Assembly: GCF_014651075.1 (NCBI RefSeq)
Contig: NZ_BMWE01000033.1
Span: 1 to 55,105 of the forward strand
Reading direction: 5' to 3'
Length of the DNA stretch: 55,105 bases
Origin: Streptomyces djakartensis
GTDB taxonomy: Bacteria > Actinomycetota > Actinomycetes > Streptomycetales > Streptomycetaceae
Of the stretch, positions 31,423-40,157 are shown one piece after another. The notes under the pieces are model-generated. The model searched no databases. It saw nothing but the letters and a program-made list of their open reading frames with translations, and was not told the DNA's origin. The position numbers and the translations under genes are program-made. Within the stretch, counting starts at the first letter, position 1; each line of letters opens with the position of its first letter.

Positions 31423-33096
31423 CTACTCGGGACTGGTCGCCTTGAGGGCCAGCCAGAGTTCCATCCGCGCGTCGGCGTCGTCCAGGGACCGGCCGAGGAT
31501 CTCCTCGACGCGCCGCATGCGGTAGCGGAGCGTGTGGCGGTGCACGCCGAGATCGGCCGCGGCCGCGTCCCACTGGCCGTGCCGGGACAGCCAGGCCCGC
31601 AGGGAGGCGACGAGGTCGCCGCGGCCCGTGGCGTCGTGCTCGTACAGCGGCCGCAGCATTCCGTCGGCGAACGCCCGTACCGCGTCGTCCGCCAGCAGCG
31701 GCAGCACCGATCCGGCCGCCATCTGCTCGTGCTCCACGAGGACGCGCCCGCGCCGCCGCGCCACCGACAGCGCCTGCTCGGCCTGCTTGTATGCGGCTGA
31801 CGCGGCGATGGGCCCGGCCGGTGCCGACAGGCCCACGACCAGTTCGTTCTCCTCACCACCCGGCACCTTCTCGCGCGCGCCCGCCCGGGCCGTCTCCAGG
31901 GCGGCCGCGTACTCCCCGCAGGCCGCCGCGGCGGCACCGCCGTCGGAGGCCAGCACCACCAGCCGCTCCCCCTCCGGCACCACGAGGACGGCCTCACCGG
32001 CCCGGGCCGCGGCGGACTCCATGACATCGGCGAGCGCCGCGAGCGGGTCCCCGCCGATGTCGGCCGCGGCCAGCGCGGCGGCCGTCGGCCGGTCGACGGC
32101 CGGGGCGCCCGGCCGGGCTTCGGCACGGGCCAGCGCGGCCGACGCCGACACCGGCACCCGCTCCGCGACCAGCATCCTGTACGGCGCGTCCAGCAGCCCG
32201 CCGTACAGGTCACCGGCGACCGCGCGCGCGTGGTCCGGCTCTCCGGCCAGCAGCATGCGCAGCACCGCCGCGCCGACCCGCTGCTCGGCCGCCTGGAGGG
32301 ACCGGGAGCGTTCCGTGGTCAGGGTCAGCAGCGCGATGGCCGAGTGGACCGCGTAGCGCTCGGCGGTCCCGGGGGCGGCGGCGGTGCCCACGGCGAGGGC
32401 CGCCCGGGGGCGCCGGCCGGTGCCGACGGTGTGCAGCTCCACCCGGTCCTCGTTCTCCGGCCCGCCGACCACGGACGAGGCGGGCGCGGGCCGGTCCCGC
32501 AGCCGCTGTACGTCGCCGGTGAGCCGCGCGGCCCGCCGCCCCGCCCACTCCGGTGCCGCGGCGACGACCGCGCCGGAGGCGTCGTACAGCGCGGCCCATC
32601 CGTCGACCTGCGCGGCCAGCGCGGCCAGCAGCCCTTCCGGCCCGCCGGTCTGCGCCTGCCTGGTCAGCTCGCGCTGCGCGGCGAACCCCGCCGTGACGGC
32701 CCGGTACTGGTCGGCGGCGATCGCGGCGGACACGGCCTTGCTTATGGCCAGGAAGGGGGTGCGGCGCGGCACCTCCAGCAGCGGCAGGCCCTCCTCCTCG
32801 GCCGCGTCGACGAGCGCCTTGGGGATCTCCTCGTAGTTGAGGCCGACGGCGAAGCCGAGACCGACCACACCCGCCCCGACCAGCCGGCGGACGTAGCGGC
32901 GCATGGCCTCCGGGTCCTCGGCGTCCAGTTTGAGGGCGGTGACCAGCAGGAGTTCCCCGCCCTCCATGTAGGGGACGGGATCGGCGAGCTCGCTGACGTG
33001 CGCCCAGCGGACCGGGACGTCGAGGCGGTCTTCGCCCGCCCGCACGGTCAGTTTCAGCGCGGAGTGGTGGACGAGCGAGGCGAGCGTCGGGGGCAT
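31423..33096 (-). CDS. PucR-family transcriptional regulator
   Basis: The 557-residue regulator has the PucR N-terminal domain (about 1-125; LASLVHHSALKLTVRAG, VRWAHVSELADPVPYMEGGELLLVTAL), a central region of GGDEF-like fold and the C-terminal PucR helix-turn-helix (about 495-550; AAADLGVHRHTLRYRMRRVEEILG). Family members sense purine breakdown products, GABA or other amines. The ATG at 33096 follows AAGG closely. Two direct repeats one helical turn apart lie upstream. It immediately precedes the aldehyde dehydrogenase on the same strand, so that gene is the most likely target. Confidence 0.9.
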   Translation of the reverse strand: MPPTLASLVHHSALKLTVRAGEDRLDVPVRWAHVSELADPVPYMEGGELLLVTALKLDAEDPEAMRRYVRRLVGAGVVGLGFAVGLNYEEIPKALVDAAEEEGLPLLEVPRRTPFLAISKAVSAAIAADQYRAVTAGFAAQRELTRQAQTGGPEGLLAALAAQVDGWAALYDASGAVVAAAPEWAGRRAARLTGDVQRLRDRPAPASSVVGGPENEDRVELHTVGTGRRPRAALAVGTAAAPGTAERYAVHSAIALLTLTTERSRSLQAAEQRVGAAVLRMLLAGEPDHARAVAGDLYGGLLDAPYRMLVAERVPVSASAALARAEARPGAPAVDRPTAAALAAADIGGDPLAALADVMESAAARAGEAVLVVPEGERLVVLASDGGAAAAACGEYAAALETARAGAREKVPGGEENELVVGLSAPAGPIAASAAYKQAEQALSVARRRGRVLVEHEQMAAGSVLPLLADDAVRAFADGMLRPLYEHDATGRGDLVASLRAWLSRHGQWDAAAADLGVHRHTLRYRMRRVEEILGRSLDDADARMELWLALKATSPE

Positions 33097-33129
33097 GAGG
33101 CCTTCATGTCTGCGTCAGGGCTGGGTGAT

Positions 33130-33148
33130 GCCGTGTGAAGCCGTGTGA
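33130..33148. repeat. Two direct repeats upstream of the PucR-family gene
   Basis: GCCGTGTGA occurs at 33130-33138 and 33140-33148, spaced exactly 10 bp. On the transcribed strand they read TCACACGGC twice. The spacing of one helical turn suggests a tandem protein-binding site, possibly for autoregulation. Confidence 0.4.
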
Positions 33149-33240
33149 TCTTTGTGTTCATTTGGCCGCCACGTATGAACGACCTGTAACGATTCTGCCT
33201 CACCGTACGGTCCCCGCGAACCCGCACCGGCCGGAATCCG

Positions 33241-35370
33241 TCAGCCCCGCAGGTCCACCAGCAGCGGCGGCGCGTGCTCGCCCGTCACATCGGTCAGCGA
33301 CAGCACGGCGTGCCCGGCCGGCACCCCGTGGGCCAGCTCGGAGGCGGACCACCGCTCCCGCTCGACCTGCCGCACGGTCACCGCCCGCGCGGTCGCGTCC
33401 TTGCCGGTGATCACGCGGCGCAGCATGTGCACGGCCTTGCCCGCGGGTGTCTCCGCGATGATCTGCCGGTCGGTGACGTCGCGAGCCTCGGTCCACTCCT
33501 TGCCCCACACCTCGGCGAAGTCCTGCCCGTCCCACGGGGTGAGCCCCGACAGGGCCATCCGGCAGCCGGTGGCGCCGAGCAGCGGACCGCGCAGCGGCCG
33601 GGCGACGTCGTCCAGTGTCCGCAGGGTCAGCACGACACCGGCGTTGCCGGACCGCAGCCGCTGGATGCCGCGGACGGCCTCGGGCGTCACCACCCCGGTC
33701 GCGTCGTCGAGCACCAGGCAGGCGAACAGGGACCGGTCCTCACGCACCGCGACACTCGCCGTGAACTGGGCCAACACCAGCCGCGCCAGCATCCGGGAGG
33801 CGTCGGCGTGCCCGCGCTCGGGCAGGTCGATCCGCACCCGCACGGGGTGGTCGAGGGCCTTGAGAGTGAAGGGCCGGGTGGTCCCGGAGGTGTCGAAGAA
33901 GGAGGCGAAGGCGGGCCGGTCCAGCAACGCCACCCGGTCCGCGAGCACCCCTGCGACATCGCCGGGCTGCCCCATCTGCCGCTCCCGGGCGTCGAGTTCC
34001 CGCAGCAGCGACTCCTGCCCGGCGTCGCGCAGCCCCTGCCGCAGGGCGGCGAACGGCTCCGGCGCCCCGTCGAGCAGCTGCCGCAGCTCCGGTACGGACG
34101 GAAAACGCCCGTGCACGGCCCGGAACGGTCCGAGCAGCTGGGCCAGGACGGTCGTCGAACGCCTGCTGTCGCTTCCCGGGTGCGGATCGGCGAGATCCCC
34201 GACGAGCGCCTCGGCGAGCACGGCCGCGGCCTCGTCCGGGTCGGTGGTCCCGCCGTACAGATCGAGGTCGTACTCGGACTCCTGGTTCCCGATCCGCACG
34301 ACGACGTCGTACGCGTCGGCCGGCCCGAGCCCCGCCCCGGCGCCCCCGACGACGACCACGGCGGCCCGTCCGGCCAGGGCGTGCAGACAGAGGGACTCGG
34401 CGACGGGCCGGACGACGGTGCCGGTCTTGCCGGAGCCGGCGGGGCCGACGGCGACGAGCGAGGTGCCGAGCAGGTCGGGGCCGAGGGCGAGCCCCGCGCC
34501 GCGGTAGGCGTACGGGTTGCGGGCGTCGTCCACGGTGGTCCCGAGCCGCACCTGGCCGGTGAGCAGGTCGCGCCGGGCGAGCCGGGCCGGCAGGTCGCGC
34601 TCTCCCGAGGGGTGGAGGCAGGCGGCGGCTCCGTCCTTGAGCACGGCACCGCTGAAGGTGGCGAGGCTGTGCCGTCCGGTGCGCACACCCTGCCAGGCGC
34701 GCAGGATCCGGGCGTGGTCGACGTCCCGCATCAGTCCGGCGCGCGCCTCGACGGCGAGCCGCTCGGCGGCGTCGACGGCTCCGGCGGCGCGGAGCTCGTT
34801 CCACTGGGCCGGGTCGTCCTGCGCGTCCGGCTGCGCCGCCTGGGACTCCGCCCGCCGGAAGCGGGGGGTGACGAAGCGGTGCCACACCTCGCCCCAGCGG
34901 CCGAGCCGGGCCACCCCGACCATGATGGCCAGGGCGACGAGCACCTCGTATCCCCGGTACACCATGAAGGTGCCGGTCTCGCCGAGATCGCTGTCGCCAC
35001 CGCGCCAGGCGTCCGGGACGATCAGGTCGAACGGCACCCACCACCAGTTGCCGAGGTACCCGTTCTGCAGCAGCGACCAGATCAGCCATCCCACCAGGAA
35101 GGCGATCAGTGCCCCGCTCAGCAGCTGCCGGGTGGGGATCTCCTCGGGCTCCTCCGCGGGCCGCGGCCGGTGCTCGAACCGCCACACGCCCGGCGCCGCG
35201 TCGGGGCGCGGCGCGCGCAGCCAGGCGAGGAAGGCCGACCCGTCCGGCGGCGGCGCCACCGGCACCCGGGGAGGCCCGGGGGGCATCGCGGGCACCTCCG
35301 GCGGCCCCGCCGGACGCGGCACGGGATGCGCGTGCGCGCCCCTGGCCTCCTGCGTCCCGTCGCTGTCCAT
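33241..35370 (-). CDS. Membrane-anchored VirD4/TraG-like ATPase, function unknown
   Basis: The 709-residue protein has a Pro-rich N-terminus, two transmembrane helices (LLSGALIAFLVGWLIWSLL about 83-101 and YEVLVALAIMVGVARLG about 142-158) and a large P-loop domain. Walker A is VAVGPAGSGKTGTV (about 305-318) and Walker B is LFACLVLDDATG (about 550-561). The layout resembles coupling proteins of conjugation and type IV secretion. However, no relaxase, transfer gene or secretion partner lies nearby and the flanks are metabolic core genes, so a DNA-transfer role is not supported. The ATG at 35370 is my choice; the frame is open to 35406. Confidence 0.75.
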   Translation of the reverse strand: MDSDGTQEARGAHAHPVPRPAGPPEVPAMPPGPPRVPVAPPPDGSAFLAWLRAPRPDAAPGVWRFEHRPRPAEEPEEIPTRQLLSGALIAFLVGWLIWSLLQNGYLGNWWWVPFDLIVPDAWRGGDSDLGETGTFMVYRGYEVLVALAIMVGVARLGRWGEVWHRFVTPRFRRAESQAAQPDAQDDPAQWNELRAAGAVDAAERLAVEARAGLMRDVDHARILRAWQGVRTGRHSLATFSGAVLKDGAAACLHPSGERDLPARLARRDLLTGQVRLGTTVDDARNPYAYRGAGLALGPDLLGTSLVAVGPAGSGKTGTVVRPVAESLCLHALAGRAAVVVVGGAGAGLGPADAYDVVVRIGNQESEYDLDLYGGTTDPDEAAAVLAEALVGDLADPHPGSDSRRSTTVLAQLLGPFRAVHGRFPSVPELRQLLDGAPEPFAALRQGLRDAGQESLLRELDARERQMGQPGDVAGVLADRVALLDRPAFASFFDTSGTTRPFTLKALDHPVRVRIDLPERGHADASRMLARLVLAQFTASVAVREDRSLFACLVLDDATGVVTPEAVRGIQRLRSGNAGVVLTLRTLDDVARPLRGPLLGATGCRMALSGLTPWDGQDFAEVWGKEWTEARDVTDRQIIAETPAGKAVHMLRRVITGKDATARAVTVRQVERERWSASELAHGVPAGHAVLSLTDVTGEHAPPLLVDLRG

Positions 35371-35415
35371 CGCCCTTGCCCCCTGACCAGCCGCTCCGTC
35401 CACCATCAGCGAGCC

Positions 35416-35443
35416 AATCTAACGCCCTCCCCTGGGGAGTTCA
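35416..35443 (-). promoter_or_regulatory. Candidate promoter of the VirD4-like gene
   Basis: On the minus strand TGAACT (35438-35443) is followed after 16 bases by TAGATT (35416-35421), a fair -10. Transcription would start near 35409, about 40 bases before the ATG at 35370. Confidence 0.4.
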
Positions 35444-35624
35444 CCGCTTACACGGCCGGGTCTGTGGGCAGCAGCCCCACGAGGCCGCCATGTCCACCCC
35501 GGACAAGGCGCCTCGCCGACAACGCCCACATGGAGCATGCCCACCCCCCTTTCCCCGCCCTAGCCTGCGAGAAAAGAAGCCAGGCGTTCGTTCGTCACCA
35601 TCCGCACCACCCCAGGAGCCCCGC

Positions 35625-36959
35625 ATGACCGCACTTCCGCAGGAGCGTCGCGTCGTCACCGCCATCCCCGGTCCGAAGTCGCAGGAGCTGCAGGCCCGCC
35701 GTACCGCCGCGGTCGCCCGGGGTGTGGGGTCCGTGCTGCCGGTGTTCACGGCTCGTGCGGGTGGCGGGATCATCGAGGACGTCGACGGCAACCGGCTCAT
35801 CGACTTCGGGTCGGGCATCGCCGTGACCTCCGTCGGGGCCTCCGCCGAGGCCGTCGTCCGGCGGGCGACGGCGCAGCTGGCCGACTTCACCCACACCTGC
35901 TTCATGGTCACCCCGTACGAGGGTTACGTCGAGGTCGCCGAGGCGCTCGCCGAGCTGACCCCGGGTGACCACGCCAAGAAGAGCGCGCTGTTCAACTCGG
36001 GCGCCGAGGCCGTCGAGAACGCCGTGAAGATCGCGCGGGCGTACACGAAGCGGCAGGCCGTCGTGGTGTTCGACCACGGCTACCACGGGCGCACCAACCT
36101 GACGATGGCGCTGACCGCGAAGAACATGCCGTACAAGCACGGCTTCGGTCCGTTCGCGCCCGAGGTGTACCGCGTGCCGGTGGCGTACGGCTACCGCTGG
36201 CCGACCGGCGCGGAGAACGCGGGTCCGGAGGCCGCCGCGCAGGCCATCGACCAGATCAGCAAGCAGGTCGGCGCGGAGAACGTCGCCGCGGTCATCATCG
36301 AGCCGGTGCTCGGCGAGGGCGGTTTCATCGAACCGGCCAAGGGCTTCCTGCCGGCGATCCGCGAGTTCGCCTCCGAGCACGGCATCGTCTTCGTCGCCGA
36401 CGAGATCCAGTCCGGCTTCTGCCGTACGGGCCAGTGGTTCGCCTGTGAGGACGAGGGCATCGTCCCCGACCTGATCACGACCGCCAAGGGCATCGCCGGC
36501 GGTCTGCCGCTCGCCGCCGTCACCGGGCGGGCCGAGATCATGGACGCCGCGCACGCCGGCGGCCTGGGCGGCACCTACGGCGGCAACCCGGTCGCCTGCG
36601 CGGGTGCCCTGGGCGCGATCGAGACCATGAAGGAGCTCGACCTCAACGCCAGGGCCAAGAACATCGAGGCCGTCATGAAGGCGCGTCTGACCGCCATGCA
36701 GGACAAGTTCGACATCATCGGCGACGTCCGCGGGCGCGGCGCGATGATCGCCATCGAGCTGGTCAAGGACCGCGGCACCAAGGAGCCGAACCCGGAGGCG
36801 ACCGCCGCGCTCGCCAAGGCCTGCCACGCCGAGGGCCTGCTGGTCCTGACCTGTGGCACCTACGGCAACGTGCTCCGCTTCCTGCCCCCGCTGGTGATCG
36901 GCGAGGACCTGCTGAACGAGGGCCTCGACATCATCGAGCAGGGATTCGCGCGCGTCTGA
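35625..36959 (+). CDS. gabT: 4-aminobutyrate aminotransferase
   Basis: GabT moves the amino group of GABA to 2-oxoglutarate, giving succinate semialdehyde. The 444-residue class III PLP enzyme starts MTALPQERRVVTAIPGPKS at an ATG six bases after AGGAG. It shows FNSGAEAVENAVKIAR (PLP phosphate loop), YHGRTNLTMALT, FVADEIQSGFCRTG and the PLP lysine in ITTAKGIAGGLPLAAVTG. Length and motifs match GabT well. It is divergent from the VirD4-like gene, with about 250 bp between, and lies near an aldehyde dehydrogenase that could act on its product. Confidence 0.93.
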   Translation: MTALPQERRVVTAIPGPKSQELQARRTAAVARGVGSVLPVFTARAGGGIIEDVDGNRLIDFGSGIAVTSVGASAEAVVRRATAQLADFTHTCFMVTPYEGYVEVAEALAELTPGDHAKKSALFNSGAEAVENAVKIARAYTKRQAVVVFDHGYHGRTNLTMALTAKNMPYKHGFGPFAPEVYRVPVAYGYRWPTGAENAGPEAAAQAIDQISKQVGAENVAAVIIEPVLGEGGFIEPAKGFLPAIREFASEHGIVFVADEIQSGFCRTGQWFACEDEGIVPDLITTAKGIAGGLPLAAVTGRAEIMDAAHAGGLGGTYGGNPVACAGALGAIETMKELDLNARAKNIEAVMKARLTAMQDKFDIIGDVRGRGAMIAIELVKDRGTKEPNPEATAALAKACHAEGLLVLTCGTYGNVLRFLPPLVIGEDLLNEGLDIIEQGFARV

Positions 36960-37383
36960 GGCCGCCGCCGCGTGCGAGCGCAGAGCGTGTGAAGAAGGTG
37001 TGCGAGGTGGATGACAGGGGGTCCCGCGGCCTGTCCTCGGCCCCTCCCCCTGCCGTAGGTTCTACCCAGATGAGAGATACACCCCGCCCACAGGGGACTG
37101 TGGGTGACATCAGGCCGGGGCCTCCCCAGCTTCGACCTGGTCGTGCCCTCGCGCACACCGGAGCCTTCAGGCTCTGGATCTCCTCACCGATCGGACGGTC
37201 GCCCGCCCCAAACCCCCCGGGGCGCGCGACGTTCCGGTCCCTTCGGCCGCCTCGGAACCACCCCCCCTGTTCCGGGGCGGCCGGCCTCCCTCTTCCCTCT
37301 TCGGATTCCCTCTCTTCGGACCACCGCACCGGGCAGGCCGTCGCGCCACAGGTCACCTTTGCGCCCGTGCCAAGCTGTGTCCC
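36960..37383. other. 424-bp intergenic region between gabT and the PAP2 gene
   Basis: No convincing gene is seen. CAGGGGG (37015-37021) and CCCCCTG (37046-37052) could pair as a gabT terminator, and CCCACA-GGGGAC-TGTGGG (37087-37104) forms a small hairpin. The rest is C-rich with no recognised motif. Confidence 0.5.
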
Positions 37384-38079
37384 ATGCCGAACCCCGGGAA
37401 CCAGGATCTCGCCGGCTCCACCGAGCAGGACGCGAGAGCAGCACCCGCGTCCCCCACGCACCCGCGCCCTGTGGCCCTCCTGGTCGGCCTCCCGGCCCTC
37501 CTCTTCGCCCTGATCACCTGGCAGGTGGTCGTGGACGGCCCGCTCGTGGCGGCCGACGAGCGCCTCAGCCGCGTCCTGATCGAGCCCGACCGCTTCTCGG
37601 AACTCCTCGCCGATCTCGGCAACGTCCAGGTCGCGGTCCCGGTCCTCGCCGCCGCCCTCGGACAGGTCGCGCTGCGGACCCGGCACACGGCCCGCTGGTG
37701 GCTGCCCGTCGCCGCCGCGACCGTCCTCATCGCCCTGGTCCCCGCCCTGATCATCCCGCTCAAGGACCTCACGGACCGTCCGGGAACCCCGGCCGTGCCG
37801 CCCGGCAACGGCTACTACCCCTCGGGCCACACCGCCACGGCCGCCGTCGCCTACGGCTGCGCGACCCTGCTCCTGCTCTCCCTCCTCCGTACGGCCCTGG
37901 CCCGCCGCGCCCTGGTCACCGGCTGCGCCGTCCTCGTACTGGGCACGAGCTTCGGGCTGGTCCGGCGCGGCTACCACTGGCCGCTGGACGTAGTGGCCAG
38001 CTGGTGTCTGTGCGCGGTGCTGCTGTCCTCCCTGTGGCTGCTCCTCAGGCGGACGACGGCCCCGGCACCACCGGGGTAG
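37384..38079 (+). CDS. PAP2-superfamily membrane phosphatase
   Basis: The 231-residue protein has about five hydrophobic helices and all three PAP2 motifs: KDLTDRPGTP, YPSGHTA and GLVRRGYHWPLDV with the catalytic His. Such enzymes dephosphorylate lipid pyrophosphates such as undecaprenyl or phosphatidic acid phosphates, with the active site facing outward. The exact lipid is not predictable. No Shine-Dalgarno is visible before the ATG, so leaderless translation is possible. It is convergent with the hypothetical gene at 38145-38597. Confidence 0.88.
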   Translation: MPNPGNQDLAGSTEQDARAAPASPTHPRPVALLVGLPALLFALITWQVVVDGPLVAADERLSRVLIEPDRFSELLADLGNVQVAVPVLAAALGQVALRTRHTARWWLPVAAATVLIALVPALIIPLKDLTDRPGTPAVPPGNGYYPSGHTATAAVAYGCATLLLLSLLRTALARRALVTGCAVLVLGTSFGLVRRGYHWPLDVVASWCLCAVLLSSLWLLLRRTTAPAPPG

Positions 38080-38144
38080 CGGCACGGTCGAGCCCAGGCG
38101 GTTCGCCGATGACCCCACACCTGGCGTAGCGACCCTGGCCACAC

Positions 38145-38597
38145 TCAGGGCCTGTCCGGGGCCGGCCCCACCGCCGCCTCGTGCATCGCCAGTTCCAGCA
38201 GGGCCGGGTCCGTCAGCGTGCCCGAGCCGTCCGGGGGCACCAGCCAGCGGACGCCGCCGGGTGAGGTACGGCCGGGATACGGCACGACGATCCAGGTGCC
38301 GGCGCCCGCCGCGCGGATGCCCGTGCCCAGCCAGCGGGCCGCGGTGCCCGGCGGCACGAAGAAACCCATGCGCGCGTCGCCGAAGTCGACGAGCACGGGG
38401 CCCGGCCGGCCGAGGAAGCGGGTGAGCACGTCGAGCGTGGCGTAGCCCAGTCCGCCGGGCAGGATGAGCACGTCCCAGCCGCTCCCGGCCGGCAGCAGCG
38501 TGACCCCCAGCGGGTTGCGCTCCCACTCCCGGCGGCAGGCCTCGGGATCGGGCGCGGCGGATGCGAGCCACTCGATCGCCGTGTTCTCCCCTGTCAT
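38145..38597 (-). CDS. Conserved hypothetical protein, 150 residues
   Basis: The frame starts at an ATG preceded by AAGGGGG and encodes a soluble protein: MTGENTAIEWLASAAPDPEA at the start, then the ERNPLGVTLLPAGSGWDVLIL segment, VLVDFGDARMGFFVPPGTAA and GTWIVVPYPGRTSPGGVRW. The alternation of strands and the ending GTLTDPALLELAMHEAA recall small Streptomyces proteins sometimes labelled prim-pol-like, but no catalytic metal motif is obvious. I do not assign a function. It lies upstream of the FAD oxidoreductase end and is convergent with the PAP2 gene. Confidence 0.65.
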   Translation of the reverse strand: MTGENTAIEWLASAAPDPEACRREWERNPLGVTLLPAGSGWDVLILPGGLGYATLDVLTRFLGRPGPVLVDFGDARMGFFVPPGTAARWLGTGIRAAGAGTWIVVPYPGRTSPGGVRWLVPPDGSGTLTDPALLELAMHEAAVGPAPDRP

Positions 38598-38657
38598 GGC
38601 GAAGCCCCCTTCTTCTCTCTCGTGGACGCCGGTGCGTCACGAGGGAGAAGAGGATCT

Positions 38658-38676
38658 CCCGCGGCCATTACGCGGG
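38658..38676 (-). terminator. Hairpin downstream of the FAD oxidoreductase
   Basis: CCCGCG and CGCGGG form a 6-bp stem with a 7-base loop, 44 bases after the oxidoreductase stop on the minus strand. A second small hairpin, CCCGTT/AACGGG, is at 38686-38703. Together they may end the polyamine operon. Confidence 0.45.
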
Positions 38677-38719
38677 TCCGGGGATCCCGTTGGGGTGAAC
38701 GGGCTCGCAACCTGCCGAT

Positions 38720-40138
38720 TCAGCTGTCGAAGCCCAGTCCCAGCCGGTCCATGGTGCGCAGCCACAGATTGCGGCGTCCGGCCTGGGCGTCCGCCCGGGC
38801 CAGGGACCACTTGGTCAGCGCGATGCCGGTCCAGGCGAAGGGTTCGGGCGGGAAGGGCAGGGGCTTCCTGCGGACCATCTGCAGTTCCGTCCGCTCCGTG
38901 CGCTCACCGGACAGCAGGTCCAGCATCACGTCGGCACCGAAGCGGGTGGCGCCGACCCCGAGCCCGGTGTACCCGGCCGCGTAGGTCACCCTGCCCTGGT
39001 GGGCGGTGCCGAAGAACGCCGAGAAGCGGGAGCAGGTGTCGATGGCGCCGCCCCAGGCGTGGGAGAAGCGGACGCCCTCCAGCTGCGGGAAGCAGGTGAA
39101 GAAGTGCCCGGCGAGCTTGGCGTAGGTCTCGGGCCGGTCGTCGTACTCGGCGCGGACGCGGCCGCCGTAGGGGTAGATCGCGTCATAGCCGCCCCACAGG
39201 ACGCGGTTGTCGGCGGACAGGCGGAAGTAGTGGAACTGGTTGGCGCTGTCGCCGAGGCCCTGGCGGTTCTTCCAGCCGACGGACGCCAGCTGGTCGGCGG
39301 TGAGCGGCTCGGTCATCAGGGCGTAGTCGTAGACCGGGACGGTGTACGGGCGGACCCGTCTGACCAGGCTGGGGAAGATGTTCGTGCCGAGGGCGACCCG
39401 GCGGGCGCGGATCCGGCCGTAGGGGGTGCGTACGGCCATGCCCGCGCCGTACGGCTTCAGGGACAGGGCGGGGGTGTGCTCGTAGACCCGCACGCCCAGT
39501 TCCCGCGCCGCCCGCTTCAGGCCCCAGGCGAGCTTGGCGGGATGCAGCATGGCGACGCCCCTGCGGTCCCACAGGCCGGCCTGGAAGGTGGGTGAGTTCA
39601 CCTGTTCCCGTACCTGCTCGGCGTCCAGGTACTCGACGTCCTCGGCCAGGCCCCGGCGGGTCATCTCCTCGTGCCAGTCACGCAGTTCCCAGGCCTGGTA
39701 GGGCTCGGTGGCGACGTCGATCTCGCCGGTGCGTTCGAAGTCGCAGTCGATGGAGTGCCGGGCGACCGCGGCCTCGATCTCGTCGAGGTTGCGCGCGCCC
39801 AGCTCCTGGAGCTTGTGGATCTCGTCCGGCCAGCGGGTGAGGCCGTTGGGCAGGCCGTGGGTGAGGGAGGCGGCGCAGAAGCCGCCGTTGCGGCCGGAGG
39901 CGGCCCAGCCCACCTCGCGGCCCTCCACCAGTACCACGTCCCGTCCCGGGTCGCGTTCCTTGGCGATCAGCGCCGTCCACAGTCCGCTGTAGCCGCCTCC
40001 GACGACCAGCAGGTCGCAGGTCTCGGAGGTGGTGAGGGCGGGTTCGGGACGGGGCCGGCAGGGGTCGTCCAGCCAGTACGGGACCGGCTGGGCCTCGGAG
40101 AGCGAACGGATCCACTGGTTCATGGCGCTCGGGGCCAT
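38720..40138 (-). CDS. FAD-dependent amine oxidoreductase (PuuB-like)
   Basis: The 472-residue protein starts at the ATG at 40138, eight bases after GGAG. Its FAD-binding Rossmann motif is DLLVVGGGYSGLWTALIAKE (42-61). The GWAASGRNGGFCAASLTHGLP segment is typical of the DAO family, including gamma-glutamylputrescine oxidoreductase. The C-terminus has TYAAGYTGLGVGATRFGADV, the FAD-closing region. It is the last gene of the operon that starts with an aldehyde dehydrogenase and potDABC-type genes, which supports an amine or gamma-glutamyl-amine substrate. PuuB is the best guess; D-amino acid or sarcosine-type substrates are not excluded. Confidence 0.85.
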   Translation of the reverse strand: MAPSAMNQWIRSLSEAQPVPYWLDDPCRPRPEPALTTSETCDLLVVGGGYSGLWTALIAKERDPGRDVVLVEGREVGWAASGRNGGFCAASLTHGLPNGLTRWPDEIHKLQELGARNLDEIEAAVARHSIDCDFERTGEIDVATEPYQAWELRDWHEEMTRRGLAEDVEYLDAEQVREQVNSPTFQAGLWDRRGVAMLHPAKLAWGLKRAARELGVRVYEHTPALSLKPYGAGMAVRTPYGRIRARRVALGTNIFPSLVRRVRPYTVPVYDYALMTEPLTADQLASVGWKNRQGLGDSANQFHYFRLSADNRVLWGGYDAIYPYGGRVRAEYDDRPETYAKLAGHFFTCFPQLEGVRFSHAWGGAIDTCSRFSAFFGTAHQGRVTYAAGYTGLGVGATRFGADVMLDLLSGERTERTELQMVRRKPLPFPPEPFAWTGIALTKWSLARADAQAGRRNLWLRTMDRLGLGFDS

Positions 40139-40157
40139 GATTTCAACTCCCCACGGG

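Noticed and set aside
33241..35370. Integrated conjugative element indicated by the VirD4-like gene
   Set aside because: No relaxase, replication, excision or transfer genes on either side; flanking genes are ordinary metabolic genes.
36989..37513. Open frame of about 174 codons upstream of the PAP2 gene
   Set aside because: Rich in Pro/Arg/Ser, lacks a ribosome-binding site and overlaps the PAP2 gene in another frame.
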